DNA of 64,000 nucleotides. Source: Dryomyza anilis (taxonomy: Eukaryota > Arthropoda > Insecta > Diptera > Dryomyzidae). Location: contig OX638135.1 in the NCBI GenBank assembly GCA_951804985.1, positions 42,236,324 through 42,300,323 of the forward strand, in the 5' to 3' direction. The translations under genes and the position numbers were made by a program. Positions 9,951 through 21,316 of the stretch are shown piece by piece. The notes under the pieces were generated by a model. That model searched no databases. It saw nothing but the letters and a program-made list of their open reading frames with translations, and was not told the DNA's origin. Each line of letters starts with the position of its first letter. Within the stretch, counting starts at the first letter, position 1.

Positions 9951-11254
9951 TCACATATTGTTCAATAATTCCTTAATTAATGAACAAAATGTAACTGATT
10001 ATGCCAGAAATTAGAAAATTATATATATTAATATAATTTAATGATATTTTGTTGAAAGACTAGGAACTTCTATTTTTTTTTATATATATATTTTTCATAT
10101 CAATAAATCAGTCAACTTTGCCTCCCAATTACTGAAGTGTCAAGTTTTCAAAACAATTTTTCTTTTTTCAAAATCTTTTTTAGTTCAAAAGTTACATACG
10201 AAAAACATCGATGCGAGCCTTTTCCATACACTCAGCCCAATGTGCGTTGGAAATATAATATGATTATTACACTTAATTGGGTATTTTTGAAAAAAAAAAA
10301 CATATTGTTGAAGATTAAAAAGTATATAAAACGTAAACGGATTTTGAATATATTACATTTTAATTCATCAAAAAAAAATTGTTCTAGTTCCAGTTTACAT
10401 TTTATTTTAATTCCATCATGGTGAAAATTGATTTTAAAAATAAGTCCAGAAATTTGAATTTATATAATTTCAAATATTTGTCATTATAAAGCCTCGAATA
10501 CACGATAGAAAAATAAGAAAAATTATAAATTAGAAAAAAAAATTATATAGTGTTTACACAACTCTATGAGATTTTTTTCTCTATCTCTACCCATTTGCTC
10601 TATAGTGTAATCGAGCCTTATCGGGCAGATTTGAGCATTACGATTATATATCACCCTTGAATTTTTATTTTTATTTACAAACTTTACTCTGTGAGATCAC
10701 CCTATGGAGCGTCGTTTTCAAGATCACCATATAAAGGTTTTTGTATTTACTATATATAAACAGCGTTACCAATAGTCAAAAAATAATGGCTAACTTAAGA
10801 TAGTAGTCGACTTTTGACATACATTTATAATTAAAGATTTGTCAAAAAGCTGTACATTATTTGTTGATTACACTACACAACAGCCATTCTGCGCAGCAGT
10901 CAATGTTATTTATATATTATGTAAAATGATTCTGAAAATATGTGTTATATCGAATGAAAGATAATTGAATATCCAATAAACATTTCTCAGAACATTTTAA
11001 ATTGGTTCATTAGTTTAAGAGAACTTGAAAAAAGCATTTTTTTCAACAAACATTTAAGAAAAAATTCATTTAAAAAAAATGGAAAAAATCGAGACAGTAA
11101 GATGATACACAAATTTTTATTTTCCAAAATTAGTTCACACTCTTTCGAAGAAATTAAGCTATCATTGACAAAAAAATTTGGTTAACATTTGAGTAAAAAA
11201 AAATGTTATGTAAAAGCAATATAATTGAGTACTATACAAATAGGCATACAAATA
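9951..11254. other. AT-rich stretch with one small inverted repeat
   Basis: Mostly featureless. At 10491-10620, AAGCCTCGAATACACGATAG is matched inversely by CTATAGTGTAATCGAGCCTT, giving a possible 130-bp MITE; flanking TA bases exist but register is ambiguous. Short open frames (for example 10137-10424) are A/T-driven and show no family features. Confidence 0.45.
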
Positions 11255-11656
11255 AAAATGTGAGCGGATCACGCTCATTTTTGAGCACATTTTATAACTT
11301 TATCTTTAATACTTAACGAGATATGTGATCCTAAAAAGTAAATCAATATCTCGTAGTGGATGTAGTAGGATATGTTGACTAATTCGATTCATTTTCAAAC
11401 TTTGAATTACTAATCTACTAAAATATATTGAAAATAAATGTCCCATCATTCGGAGTAGCAGTTTTAAAGTTATCGTGTATGAGCGGACAGACAGACGGTC
11501 ATATTTAAATCGACTCGGAAAGTGATGTATATCAAGAAAATATATACTTTTTCATACCAGTCACGCTTACTTAGACCGACTATAATTTTGATAATCCTAA
11601 CTATCATAATTACACCTACTTTAAAATTTCCCATGTGATCTAACCTTCCCAACTGG
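11255..11656. mobile_element. Chimeric mini-me: type A 3' part joined to inverted type B 5' end
   Basis: 11255-11570 reads forward as type A (GAGCGGATCACGCTC, GACAGACAGACGG, ATCGACTCGGAAAGTGATG, ATCAAGAAAATATATACTTT, CATACCAGTCACGC). At about 11571 it switches to the reverse complement of a type B 5' end (TTAGACCGACTATAATTTTG ... CCTTCCCAACTGG). The join lies in the short CG/CTTA region. Either a second element inserted, or template switching joined two elements head to tail. Confidence 0.75.
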
Positions 11657-12205
11657 TTTCTATTACTATATACAGAAAAAACCCAAAAACAATACCTTTG
11701 GTCTGAATTTTACAGACATCATTTATTGAGATGCTTATATTCATATAAATACATATTTACGATGTCTGCTACGCAAAATATGGAGAAAGGAGCAAAATTT
11801 TCAATAAAGCATAAAATTGCAATTGCGCCTAATTTACAAAATTTTTGTGCCTCTACAGAAGGGCGCAAAATATATAGAAAGGCGCAAATTTTTCAAAAAA
11901 AAAGAAAGAAAAGGCGCAAAATTAAAAAAAAACACAAAATTGAAAAATTAGCTTAATTTACAGAGTTTATGTAAATACGCAAAAATTCTGTAAGTTATGT
12001 GCTGTTTTAATTTTGATTGTTTTTTGAATAGTTTAGGCCTTTTCGAGCATTTCTCTATAAATTGTGCCTTTTTGTAAAAATTACTTACTACGGTCAGATT
12101 GCTAATATTCAGTAAATTACGTGCCTTTGTTGTCAAAAAAATGATTTCAAATTTAAATTTGCCTTTAAGTTGTCTATGATAATGCGCCATAGTTTTTAGA
12201 AAATA
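11657..12205. other. AT-rich stretch with repeated GCGCAAAA words
   Basis: 11800-11950 holds several GGCGCAAA(A/T)(T/A)(T/A)-type words among A-rich sequence. Short open frames on both strands (for example 11726-11956) are low-complexity Lys/Arg-rich translations and not credible genes. Confidence 0.4.
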
Positions 12206-12207
12206 TA

Positions 12208-12721
12208 CACTGAGAAAAAGTGACGTAATTAAAATAAAACAAAATTTATTTAAATTTGATTTAAATACTTTTGTAATAAAAACCGTAATACTCCATACAA
12301 AAAATATTACGTGGGTATTTAATTTCAAAATAAATAAAAAAGTATTTAATTTTATTAATAATTTCGAAAAAAAGTAAAATAAAATAATTATTTTATCTGT
12401 TTCTAATCTCATATAAATAGTTTTAAAAATACCAATTTACGTATTTATGATGTCGTGATTAAACTAAAATGTTATAACCTTAATAAAAAGTGATAAAAAG
12501 TATTTACTTCTAATTTTATTACATACGTAATAAATTTAAATAAAAAGTATTTACTTCAAATTTTATTACGTACGTAATAAATTTGAATAAAAAGTATTTA
12601 CATCAAGTTTAAATAAAAAGTATTTAATTTAAATACAAAAGACTATGGGTGAAAAACGTGTCGAAAAGTATTTAAATTTATAACTTTTTTATTTAATTTT
12701 ATTACTTTTTTTCCCTCAGTG
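12208..12721. mobile_element. MITE-A (CACTGAG...CTCAGTG), copy 1
   Basis: 514 bp, ends CACTGAGAAAAAG and (inverted) CACTGAGGGAAAAAAAG, flanked by TA at 12206-12207 and 12722-12723. The interior contains tandem blocks of AATAAATTTAAATAAAAAGT and the palindromes TTACATACGTAATAAA and TTACGTACGTAATAAA. Copies 2 and 3 are at 26423-26943 and 47596-48072. A TA duplication in all three implies Tc1/mariner-type mobilisation. A 154-codon minus-strand frame overlaps it and is an artefact. Confidence 0.85.
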
Positions 12722-12723
12722 TA

Positions 12724-13917
12724 CGTATTTCTTTGTATATCTTCTTGTAAAACTAAAAGTTCAAATTGCATTTTAGAAAATTCAATAAAAGTTCGACAAT
12801 TCAAAGTTTTTGATGTTTTAGAAGTGTGTATTTTTCATAATTAAAAATCAAATATTCACAAAATAGATTTGAATAGATTTGAAAAGTCATTGGAAGAAAT
12901 GATGGAACTATAAAACAAAGGGTGCCATTAGATAACGGTCGATGAACATTATTAATTTATGGTCTTATTTTTATTATAGGACTGTTAAATTTTAAATTAT
13001 ATTTGAAAAATACCAATAAAAGTTTCATTAATATTTATCAACTTTAAAAATAATTATTTTAAATAAATATGTTCAAAAGTCAAATATAATTTTTATTTTA
13101 GATACATATTTATAAAATAAAAATGTATTATTATTTCTGACATATCGTCACCTGAAAATGTGTGTGGCTCATACGCCATTGAGTCGATTTCCAGAAAAAA
13201 GGTAAACAAGATTTTCATTTGTGTTAAAACAGGAGGAAATTTGCGATTTGGAGCAAAGTCGATGCTGAATATCTCAGATTTGAGACGAGATATCGAAAAC
13301 GGATAACGGCATTAGAAAGTGAGTCAAACAAATTCTCAGGTAACGGTATATGGAAAATAGTGGTTACTCCTAAAATCTTACTCCGAAAAATCTCAAAATT
13401 TTCAAACAAACAAAAAAAAAAAATGGGCTGAACGTTACATAACCTTATAAAGAAAAATATTTTTTCTTCAAACTATACCCTCTGTTTGGGTCCCAGTCTA
13501 AATTAGGACTTGTGGTACGATACATAAATCGAAAACTTATACACCTACCTAAATGAATATATAGGTACTGCAATGAAAGGTAATAATCTCACGATTAATG
13601 TGTAATAAGTATATACGAATAACATATAAATACAAGTGTGGCTACCCAAACTCTGGAGTCTTTTATACACTTTTGTATTTATGTTTTAAAAATAAAAAAA
13701 TCAAACATTTTGTAAAAAAAATTCGACTGCGGCGCACTATTACTTTCCAACAAAATATTATAATTAACTAATGGGCCACTTCTAGAAAAATTAAAAAATA
13801 AGGGATTTTTACAACGTTACCTATTCATTTATATCATTCGTCGTCATTTAGATAAATATTTCAATATTTTTCTCACCAATAAGCATTTCTTTTTAATCTT
13901 ATTTTGTTTACTTATTT
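12724..13917. other. AT-rich stretch, nothing recognised
   Basis: No repeat shared with other parts of the window, no inverted termini and no credible open frame. The last bases (13901-13917) are the (TTAC/TAAG) tail of the RTE-like element that follows. Confidence 0.45.
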
Positions 13918-15110
13918 ACTTAAATGGCCCTTACAACCGTGAGTCGGAATTGGCCGCTGAGACGAAGCCGCGCCAGTCGGATCGGCTTTGCGCGCGCTGA
14001 CGCCGGTTAGAAATACCAAGCGTTGCCAGGTTTTCCTCAACTTGGTCTTTCCAACGAAGATTTGAACGTCCTCTGCTACGCTGTCCATCTTCGAGTCTCG
14101 ATTCAAGCACCTTCTTGGCTGGAGTGTTTTCATCCATTCGGTCGACATGACCTAGCCAGCGAAGCCGCTGGAACTTCATGCACTTGACTATGTCAATGTC
14201 GTCGAATAACTCATACAGCTCATGGTTCATCCTGATTCGATACTCGTTAGCAAAGCAGATAGGGCCAAATATTTTACGGAGAATCATTCTCTCGAACTAC
14301 TCTCACATCGGTGGAGGCCAGTGTCCATGTTTCTGCACCATAAAGTAGGACGGGCATGATGAAAGACTTGTAGATCGTTATTTTTGTCCGGCGAGAGAGG
14401 GCTCTACTTCTCAATTGCCTAAGTCCTTCACAATTTCGAACTTGTGGGTGTCAAAATCAGCTTTTTGTCCAAGACGCACGGAACTTCGGCTTCTACTCGT
14501 TCACCGCTAGACCTATTCGACGCGACTCTTTCTCCAATCTGGAGAATGCTGCGCTGGCTGCTCGTGTGCTCCTGATATCAATATCGTCGGCATATGCGAG
14601 CAGCATGACACTTTTGTAGAGAATAGTGCCGCTTTGACGGAGTTCGGCAGCTCGAACTATTTTCTCCGTCAATAAGTTAAAAAAGTCGCACGATAGGGAG
14701 TCACCCTGTCTGAAAGTTCGTTCTGTATGAAACGGCTCGGAGAGGTCTTTTCCTATTCTCACTGAGCAACGTGTGTTGCTCAGGGTCATCCTGCAAAGCC
14801 TTATAAGTTTCGCTGGTATACCGAACTTAGATATTGCGGCGTGTAATTGATCCCTTATCGGAGTGTCGAAGGTGGCTTTATAGTCGACTCATAGGTGGTA
14901 AGTGTCGATCTGTTTTTCTAGGGTCTTTTCCTGGAATTTTCAGGTCTGAAGCCGCACTGATAAGGTCCAATCAGTCTGTTGACGATAGTCTGCAGTCTTT
15001 CACATAATACGCTCGATAGAACCTTGTACGGTAGTTGGCGCAGATAGTGGGATCGCCTTTCTTAAGGATTGGGAAGAGTACACTGAGGTTCCAGTCACTT
15101 GGCATGCCTT
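13918..15110 (-). pseudogene. RTE-like non-LTR retrotransposon, copy alpha (5'-truncated pol)
   Basis: The minus strand encodes reverse-transcriptase and C-terminal parts of a non-LTR ORF. In order from high to low coordinates: 'ILKKGDPTI' finger region near 15050; 'FRQGDSLSCDFFNLL' and the catalytic 'YADDIDI' box (two Asp) at 14560-14700; then 'IFGPIC.ANEYRIR', 'LRWLGHVDRMDENTPAKKVL' and 'RGRSNLRWKDQVEENL' at 13990-14280. Several frameshifts separate these. The 3' end at 13905-13921 is a short AAGTAAATAAGTAAAC tail, as in elements ending in simple repeats rather than poly(A). The endonuclease part is absent. The 'RWLGH...RGRP..RW' tail supports an RTE-like or neighbouring clade. Confidence 0.8.
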
Positions 15111-16316
15111 CTTACTTACTTATTTGTCCATTCCAACCCATGATGGGTTTCAGCCGCAGCAATTACCCATCGCCAGGCGCTTCTGCATTGCGCGCGCTGG
15201 CGTCAGTTTTGCACTCCAAGTGTTGTCAGGTTGTCTCGCACTTGGTCGCTCCACCGGAGATTCGGACGCCCTCTTCTACGTTGACCACCACTGGGTACAG
15301 AATTGAACACATTTTTAGCTGGAGCGCTTTTATCCATACGCTCGATATGTCCAAGCCAGCGTAGGTGCTGGATTTTAATGCGCCTGACTATGTCAATGTC
15401 GGCGTAGAGCTCATACAGCTCGTCGTTCCATCTGATTCTGTACTCGTTTTCAACGCATATCGGGCCATAGATTTTGCGAAGAATCTTTCTCTCGAACACT
15501 CCCAAAGCTCGCTGGCAAGCGTCCATGCCTCAGTGCCATAGAGGAGGACTGACATGATGAGCGACTTATAGAGCGTAATTTTTCTCCGTCGAAAGAGGGC
15601 TCTGTATTTCGTATTGTCCTCGTTCACCGTAGGACCCATTCGACGCGATTCCCTCTCTAAACTGGAGAATGCTGCACTGACTGCTCAATGATGCCAAAAT
15701 CAGCAGCGTACCCGAGCAGCATGGAACTCTTGTTGAAGATAGTGCCATTGTGATGGAGTTGTGCAGCTCTTACAATCTTCTCCATTATTAGGTTGAAGAA
15801 GTCACACGGTAGGGAATCGCCTTGTCTGAAGCCTCGTTCGGTATTAAACGTATCGGAGAGGTTGTTCCCAATTCTTACTGAGCAACGTGAGTCGCTCTGC
15901 CTCTCTTTGGTCTTTTCCAGGATTAGGTGCAATGTGAATATCGGTTCTATGGTGGACTTGCCAGGTCTGAAGCCCTGATAAGGTCAAATCAGTCCGTTGA
16001 CGATGGGCTTCAGTCTTTCACATAATACGCTCCTTAGAACCTTATACGCGATGTTAAGGAGATTTATTCCACGGTAGTTGGCGCGTATCGTGGGATCACC
16101 TTTCTTAAGGATTGGGCAGAGTATACTGAGATTCCATTCGCTGGGCATGCTTTCTTCTGACCATATTCTGCTGATGAGCTGGTGCATGCTCGTTATGAGC
16201 TCATCGCCCCCGGTCTTAAACAACTCAGCAGGCAGACCATCCGATCCGGTGGATTTGTTTTTCAGCCTGTTGGTTGGCATTTCGGATCGAGCGTACGTCC
16301 ATCACACTAGAAGCGT
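15111..16316 (-). pseudogene. RTE-like non-LTR retrotransposon, copy beta: RT and C-terminal part
   Basis: The same family as alpha and directly upstream of it in the same orientation. It encodes 'STGSDGLPAELFKTGG' and 'LCPILKKGDPTIRANYRGIN' (RT fingers, 16040-16280), 'FRQGDSLPCDFFNLIMEKIV', a damaged catalytic box ('YAADFG' instead of YADD) near 15700, then 'IYGPICVENEYRIRWNDELY', 'LRWLGHIERMDKSAPAKNVF' and 'RRRGRPNLRWSDQV'. The 3' tail is AAATAAGTAAGTAAG at 15111-15125. Its upstream endonuclease half lies at 30206-31230, because X1 inserted between them; across X1 the endonuclease frame resumes at the base expected. Frameshifts and the changed active site make it inactive. Confidence 0.85.
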
Positions 16317-16320
16317 GCCT
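16317..16320. repeat. Target-site duplication of X1, left (GCCT)
   Basis: GCCT immediately precedes TGTTGT of X1 and recurs at 30202-30205 after ACAACA. Removing X1 plus one GCCT restores continuity of the endonuclease reading frame, which supports these exact boundaries. Confidence 0.85.
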
Positions 16321-16983
16321 TGTTGTGAATTAGTTCACACATTTTGGTTTTCTTTATGGTTCTTCACTTTTCATTCAGTTTTGGATGTAGCTGTACTCAT
16401 TTGAGCGCATCATGTTTTTCATATCATTTTGAACTCATGTTGTACAGCAACATGTTCATAGCATTGTCCCAACGCTTCACATTGGCAACAATAATAATAA
16501 TTTGGCAAAGCGCTAAGCTTTGCGTAGAACACACCTCTTTCATGTTAGCTTCCACAGTTAACAAAAGCTTGCGATAATTCGGCAAAGCGCTAAAGCTTTA
16601 CTTAGACCACACCTCTTGCAATAGAATTTATCATTGCATGATTAGGGGGCTACGTTAAAATAAGCAGAGCAGCGTTTGCCAACAATTCTGATATTTCGCA
16701 ATTGGTGTCAGCCAAAAACTGCAAGTCGGAATTTCTTCAAAAGTCACGTACACCAAAATTGTGTAAAAGTGAAAATTCACTAAAACATTATGAAAATAGA
16801 ATTTAAGAAAAGCTTGCAACGAAGGTATTGTTAAGACCTTTCGTTGCAATTTAAAAGATTGTAGTTTAACCAACCTCAAGTGGAGGTACTAAAATAAAAA
16901 AAGTTTTCTTTCAACTCTAAAAGTAAAAAGTGTTCTTTAATTAATTAAATGATAACAAAAATTCAACACCAAACTTTACAATA
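16321..16983 (+). repeat. 5' LTR of X1
   Basis: 663 bp beginning TGTTGTGAATTAG and ending CTTTACAATA. It matches the 3' LTR (28686-30201 minus its mini-me, 654 bp) and, less well, the X2 LTR (52274-52856). Conserved blocks are GGCAAAGCGCTAAGCTTTGC, twice in variant form, GTCACGTACACCAAAATTG and GCTTGCAACGAAGGTATTG. The terminal CAATA differs by one base from the CAACA of the 3' LTR. Confidence 0.85.
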
Positions 16984-16985
16984 TT

Positions 16986-17000
16986 TGGCGCAGCCGGTAC
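16986..17000 (+). promoter_or_regulatory. Primer binding site of X1 (TGGCGCAGCCGG)
   Basis: Starts two bases after the 5' LTR. TGGCGCAGCCGG resembles the TGGCGCAGTCGG site used with tRNA-Ser in 17.6/297-type elements (from memory). X2 has TGGCGCAGCCGA at the same place. Confidence 0.7.
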
Positions 17001-18200
17001 GTCGGTACCAACTTCTCAAGGACCGAGAGTGAAAAGAAGGGCGAAGGAAGGAGGACGAGAAGGAAAAGTAACCAAAATGGTAAGTGAATAAAATTTTTAA
17101 TTATTTGTTTTTTAATTTAAAAAAAGAGAGCTTTGAAAACTAGATTTAATTATATTTTGTTTTTTTTTTTGTTATAAAGATAGGGAGAGTTTTTTAAAGT
17201 TATAAATAAAAAATGTTTAACATTCTAAATAATTTAAAAATATATAAAAGAAATTACACACTTCGAATCCGAACTCCGCACCCTCTAGTGTATAATAAAA
17301 TAATTTATACTATTAGTATGCAAATTATAATTTTCATAAAATATAAATCGATAACACTATAAAATCAAACAAATATTTATTTTCAAAACTTATCAGTTTT
17401 TCGCAGCATGAATGGCTGTTGATAAAGAGAATTAATTTTTATATCAAATTAAATGAAAAATAAAATGCGATAATAAAATCAATATATTTTTCGAATGTGT
17501 AGTCAGGAGTAACATTTAGAAATATTCAAAATTTTAATATTTTATAATATTCTAAATAATAAATTTACTCTTGACATTTCTCTTAATCGTCTTCTGTACA
17601 ATGAAAATAATAACATAGTAACAGCGATTACATAAATTTTAATTTAATCATATTTTATTAAAAAATCAAAATTTTACAAATTGTCTGAAAAGAAAAAGGA
17701 CAATATAATAATTGAAAGAACACTAAGATTCCACACTACTGACCCTCCAGTGTATAACAAATAAAAAACTAAATGATTTGATTAAATTTTAAAGCGTGTA
17801 AAGACAGCACTGATTGCTGTTATGATTTTAAAAATAACAAAAAAATTATATTAAAAAATCATTTTATGTTAACATTTTTTTTTACAATCTTGAGTAACCC
17901 AATATACATATAATTTTTTTTTTCTACCGATAAGTCAGGGAATATTATTTGGAAAAATAATTATTTTTATTTTTCCAAAGTTATAGAAAACAGATTTGAA
18001 TAAAAAAATAAAACAAAAATATAAAATACTTCAATTTAAATTAAAAAAAAAAGAAAAATATATATTTTATAATTATACTTCATGCATGCCAAAATTGATT
18101 TCGTCGTTGTTTGGGTAACATTTTTGTTTCGTTGGAATTTTCAATTACAACTTGATAACATTTTTTTTAATTAAAAGATAAAGATAACGTTTTAAATGGT
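17001..18200 (+). other. AT-rich leader of X1
   Basis: Non-coding 5' leader between primer site and gag. A motif of about 33 nt, GA(A/T)TCC.(A/C)ACT..(G/C)(A/C)ACCCTC(C/T)AGTGTATAA, occurs twice (17265-17299 and 17728-17758) and twice again in the X2 leader (53099-53131, 53219-53250). The N-terminal gag segment present in X2 (53656-54440) is missing here; the leader runs straight into the middle of gag at about 18200. Confidence 0.65.
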
Positions 18201-20110
18201 GAATTAGAAAGATTAGTTGACATGTTGAGAAAACGTTTAAACGATTATTGTTTAAAACGTACAGCATCTATTTAGCAGAAACAGCTAAAATAGATGAGGA
18301 ACACATAAAATTAAGAAATTTATTGAAAGAAAAGAATATTTCTGAGGAATCAATAAATAACGCCTGGCAAGGGAGCAGTACGCGACGTTGGAGGAAGCGA
18401 ACAACAAAATACAGAACGCGCGTATTAGATATTTGAACGAGGAGGTTAAGACAGCGCACGAGACATCCTTATACCACAAGGATACCATAGAAAGTGACGA
18501 CATCACAACACAGGACAACATGGGATTAGGCGAAGTCGCGAAATTCGTTAAAAATGCGGTGCCAGATTTTGCAGGTGCAGACTCATCATCGCTGAGGATG
18601 GAATTAAATAATTTAGTTAAAAGCTCATTTAAGTTAGAACTTCGGGATTACATTTTGCGAATGCTCATGTTGAGCAGTAAGCAAACAACACTGGAGAAAT
18701 TGGTGGAAGAGGCATTGGACCATGCGACGATACAAAGGGAGTCAGCAGAGTTAACGGGCATAGACAAGTTTGGAGTCCATTTCAATGAGCCCTCATCGAC
18801 CTTCATGCCAAATAATCGTAATGCATCAGGTGGCCAAGGCAATGAAAACCCAGTTGGGAAGGTTAGATCACATGGGAAATTTTAAAGTAGGTGTAATTAT
18901 GATAGTTAGGATTATCAAAATTATAGTCGGTCTAAGCCGACTATAAATACCCTACACATATGTGTGGTTACCATTCAAAGTGATATATAGGTCACCAGGG
19001 TATACGAATCCTGAAAATAACTACAAACATTCAATCGCTGAAGAATGTCCATTCATTTGATACCCATATTTACAAATGGGTAGGTGTACCGAATTTCGAT
19101 TTTTTTTTTGTGAACCACAAGTCTTTTCGCCGTAAAACTTTATTATCATGTATTTCAGCATGATGTCAATATATATTTGACCAAAAAAGTTTACCTAAGC
19201 ACGTATACATAAAAATTGATCTTTATATGTACATTTTATATGAGATATTTGAACATAAGTGGTCGGATCATAGGTCACAATGGACCGATCTCGCCAATTT
19301 TCGCACATACAGCGTAGGTATATTAGTAATAAGTTTCATTTATAAGTTTCATGTATAAGTATAAGTTTCATTTATCTAGCTCTTCAATTTTAAAAGTAGT
19401 AGATATTTCAACAGACAGACGGACAGACAGACAGACGGACATCGCTAAATCGACTCAAGAGGTCATGCTGATCAAGAATATATATACTTTTCCATACCGG
19501 AGATGCTTCCTTCTGGGTGTTACAAACGGCGTACCAAACTGAATATACCCTTTCACTCTTAGTGTAGGGTATAAAAAGGAGACGGAAGAGAAAACACAAA
19601 ATGTAGGTATGAAGAAGCCTACACCTACATGTTCTTTTTGCAAGAAGAAGGGACATCTGAGGGATGAATGTCATACACGGAGAAACACTCCGTATTGCAG
19701 TGACTGTCGTACTTATGGACATGAACAGTGTGCAGATCGTTCGGGTCGGAAAGTTTTTCCAGGACATACTGCTCCCTAAGGAAGTCAGCCACCCGTACCT
19801 CAGGTAAATGGTAAAGGTGGTATCCAGAACCAAGGCGGGGGTGCTCCAGGATTGAGATGCGATTGGTGCCATAGAGGGGGATTGTCGTGTTAAACGCGAT
19901 ACACAAGTTTTTAAAGGAAATAATGGTAATGGGAATTTTGCAAACAGGCCCGCTAAATATTGCACTTGGTGCAGAAAGGACGGATATGTTATTACGAATT
20001 GTTATGCCAAACGCAAATATGATGCATGGAACAATAATAGCAGTCCACAGGGAAACTACCAGGGGCCCAGTCAAGGCCACTAAACTGGGGACCCTTAGCA
20101 CATAGTGTAG
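18200..20110 (+). pseudogene. X1 gag, interrupted and deleted
   Basis: Gag would build the retrotransposon particle and package RNA. Visible parts: coiled-coil-like 'RLNDYCLKRTA...' and 'EEHIKLRNLLKEKNISEESI' at 18230-18360; 'MGLGEVAKFVKNAVPDFAGA' at 18520; the capsid-like segment to 18848; then, after the mini-me insertion (18849-19575), nucleocapsid with knuckles 'CSFCKKKGHLRDEC' (19638), 'CDWCHRG' (broken by a deletion) and 'CTWCRKDGYVITNC' (His changed to Tyr). Compared with X2 the middle of capsid ('LHRFIEGCEVVRAELKPEQ' onward, about 350 bp) is deleted after 18600. Long antisense frames across 19408-20137 are shadows. Confidence 0.8.
18849..19575 (+). mobile_element. mini-me/DINE-1-like element, type B, full length, in X1 gag
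   Basis: 727 bp from CCCAGTTGGGAAGGTTAGAT to GTGTAGGGTATAAAAA. It contains the 5' hairpin TATAGTCGGTCTAAGCCGAC, subterminal ATACCCTACAC, the (GACA)n-type tract at 19411-19440, core GTCATGCTGATCAAGAATAT and GGAGATGCTTCCTTCTGG. X2 supplies the empty site (AATGAAAAAAAGGAGACGG at 55890), showing insertion into an A-run without a clear duplication, as expected for rolling-circle-type elements. Confidence 0.9.
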
Positions 20111-20163
20111 TAAGGCCAGTAGTTGTAGAAGTTCCAATTAGGACACTACAACAAAATAAAACA

Positions 20164-20697
20164 GTGAATATTATTAACGCAGAAAATGAAGAACAAAATG
20201 TAAAAATACATATTAATGAATATAGAAATCTTCCAACAAAAACATATAATGAACTAAATAATAATAATACACAACTTGACGCGAATAATGAACAGAATAT
20301 AGGAATTAAGGAAATTAAAAATAAACAAATTATAAAGAAAGCAAATAAAGTAAAGAAAGTAAAACCAATTGAATCGGAAGTTAAAAATATTAAAATCAAG
20401 AATAATAAAATCAAAAGTAAATCAAATAAAAAGAAAGTCGTAATTAACTGCCCTGAAAATTTGGGAATTGTAGATCAAACGTCTGGCAAGACTGTGGATA
20501 CATTCGGTACACAATTAGCCATGCATCGTAAAATATTTAACCGGCATGAAGAGTGTTTCAAGATATCCGATACGAGTGATGTGTTCATTGAAGTACCTTG
20601 CGAGGCAGCAAAAAATGGAAAACTCACTCTGTTAGTGGATTCTGGAGCTGAGGCCAGCATGATTAAAGAAAAAAGGAACAAATCAGAAACAGTATAA
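20164..20697 (+). pseudogene. X1 gag-linker and protease start, fused to RT by deletion
   Basis: 177 codons: an Asn/Lys-rich linker (residues 1-95), then 'MHRKIFNRHEECFKISDTSD' and a retropepsin start 'GKLTLLVDSGAEASMIKE', with the catalytic DSG triad (Asp) intact. Immediately afterwards the frame jumps to 'NKSETV' and stops: compared with X2 about 0.77 kb (rest of protease and linker, equivalent to 57187-57950) is deleted. The lysine-rich linker is also present in X2. Confidence 0.8.
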
Positions 20698-20707
20698 ACT
20701 TCCTCAT

Positions 20708-21310
20708 ATGCATAGAAATGAGATTAATAGACAAGTATCAAAGATGTTAGACGATGGAATTATTTCACCAAGCATGTCGCCTTGGAATACCCCATTATTA
20801 TTGGTACCTAAAAAGGGCGATAAAGATGACAATAAGAAATGGAGACTGGTTATAGATTTCCGAAAATTAAATGACGTCACCATCAAACAGGTATTTCCTA
20901 TACCACGAATAGATGAGATTTTAGACCAGTTAGGTCATCGTCGGTATTTTTCAATACTATAGCAAGTGGTTACCATCAGGTTCTAGTTGAAGATAGTGAC
21001 AAAGAAAAAACTGCTTTCAGTACAGGTCTTGGTCATTTCGAATTTAACAGAATGCCATTCGGTCTAACGAGGGCACCTGCCACCTTACAAAGGATAATGA
21101 ACCACATACTAACAAGTTTACAGGTTTACAGTGGTTTATGAAAATAATTTAGCAGAATACGAGCATAGGCTATGCAAGGTTTTGCAAAAGCTGAGAGAAC
21201 ATAATTTGAAATAAACCAAAGTAGAGTGTGTAAAAAATATTCCAGTTCCGAAAAATAGGAAGGAAGTTCAAGCATTTTTAGGCTTAATTAACTATTACAG
21301 AAAATTTAAA
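20708..21310 (+). pseudogene. X1 reverse transcriptase, catalytic box deleted
   Basis: Opens with 'MLDDGIISPSMSPWNTPLLL', 'WRLVIDFRKLNDVTIKQVFP' and '[16 protein letters not shown]', the Ty3/Gypsy RT fingers and palm including the first catalytic Asp region. A stop/frame change at 20960 and a small deletion near 21125 remove the YLDD box that X2 retains ('FVYLDDIVVYG'), so polymerase activity is impossible. The thumb-side 'EVQAFLGLINYYRKFKGGMA' is still readable at 21260-21320. RT is about 95% similar by eye to X2 at the DNA level. Confidence 0.85.
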
Positions 21311-21316
21311 GGAGGT

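Noticed and set aside
11948..12412. 154-codon minus-strand open frame
   Set aside because: It crosses the left border of MITE-A and consists of A/T-driven Phe/Leu/Ile/Lys codons; its end is non-coding MITE sequence.
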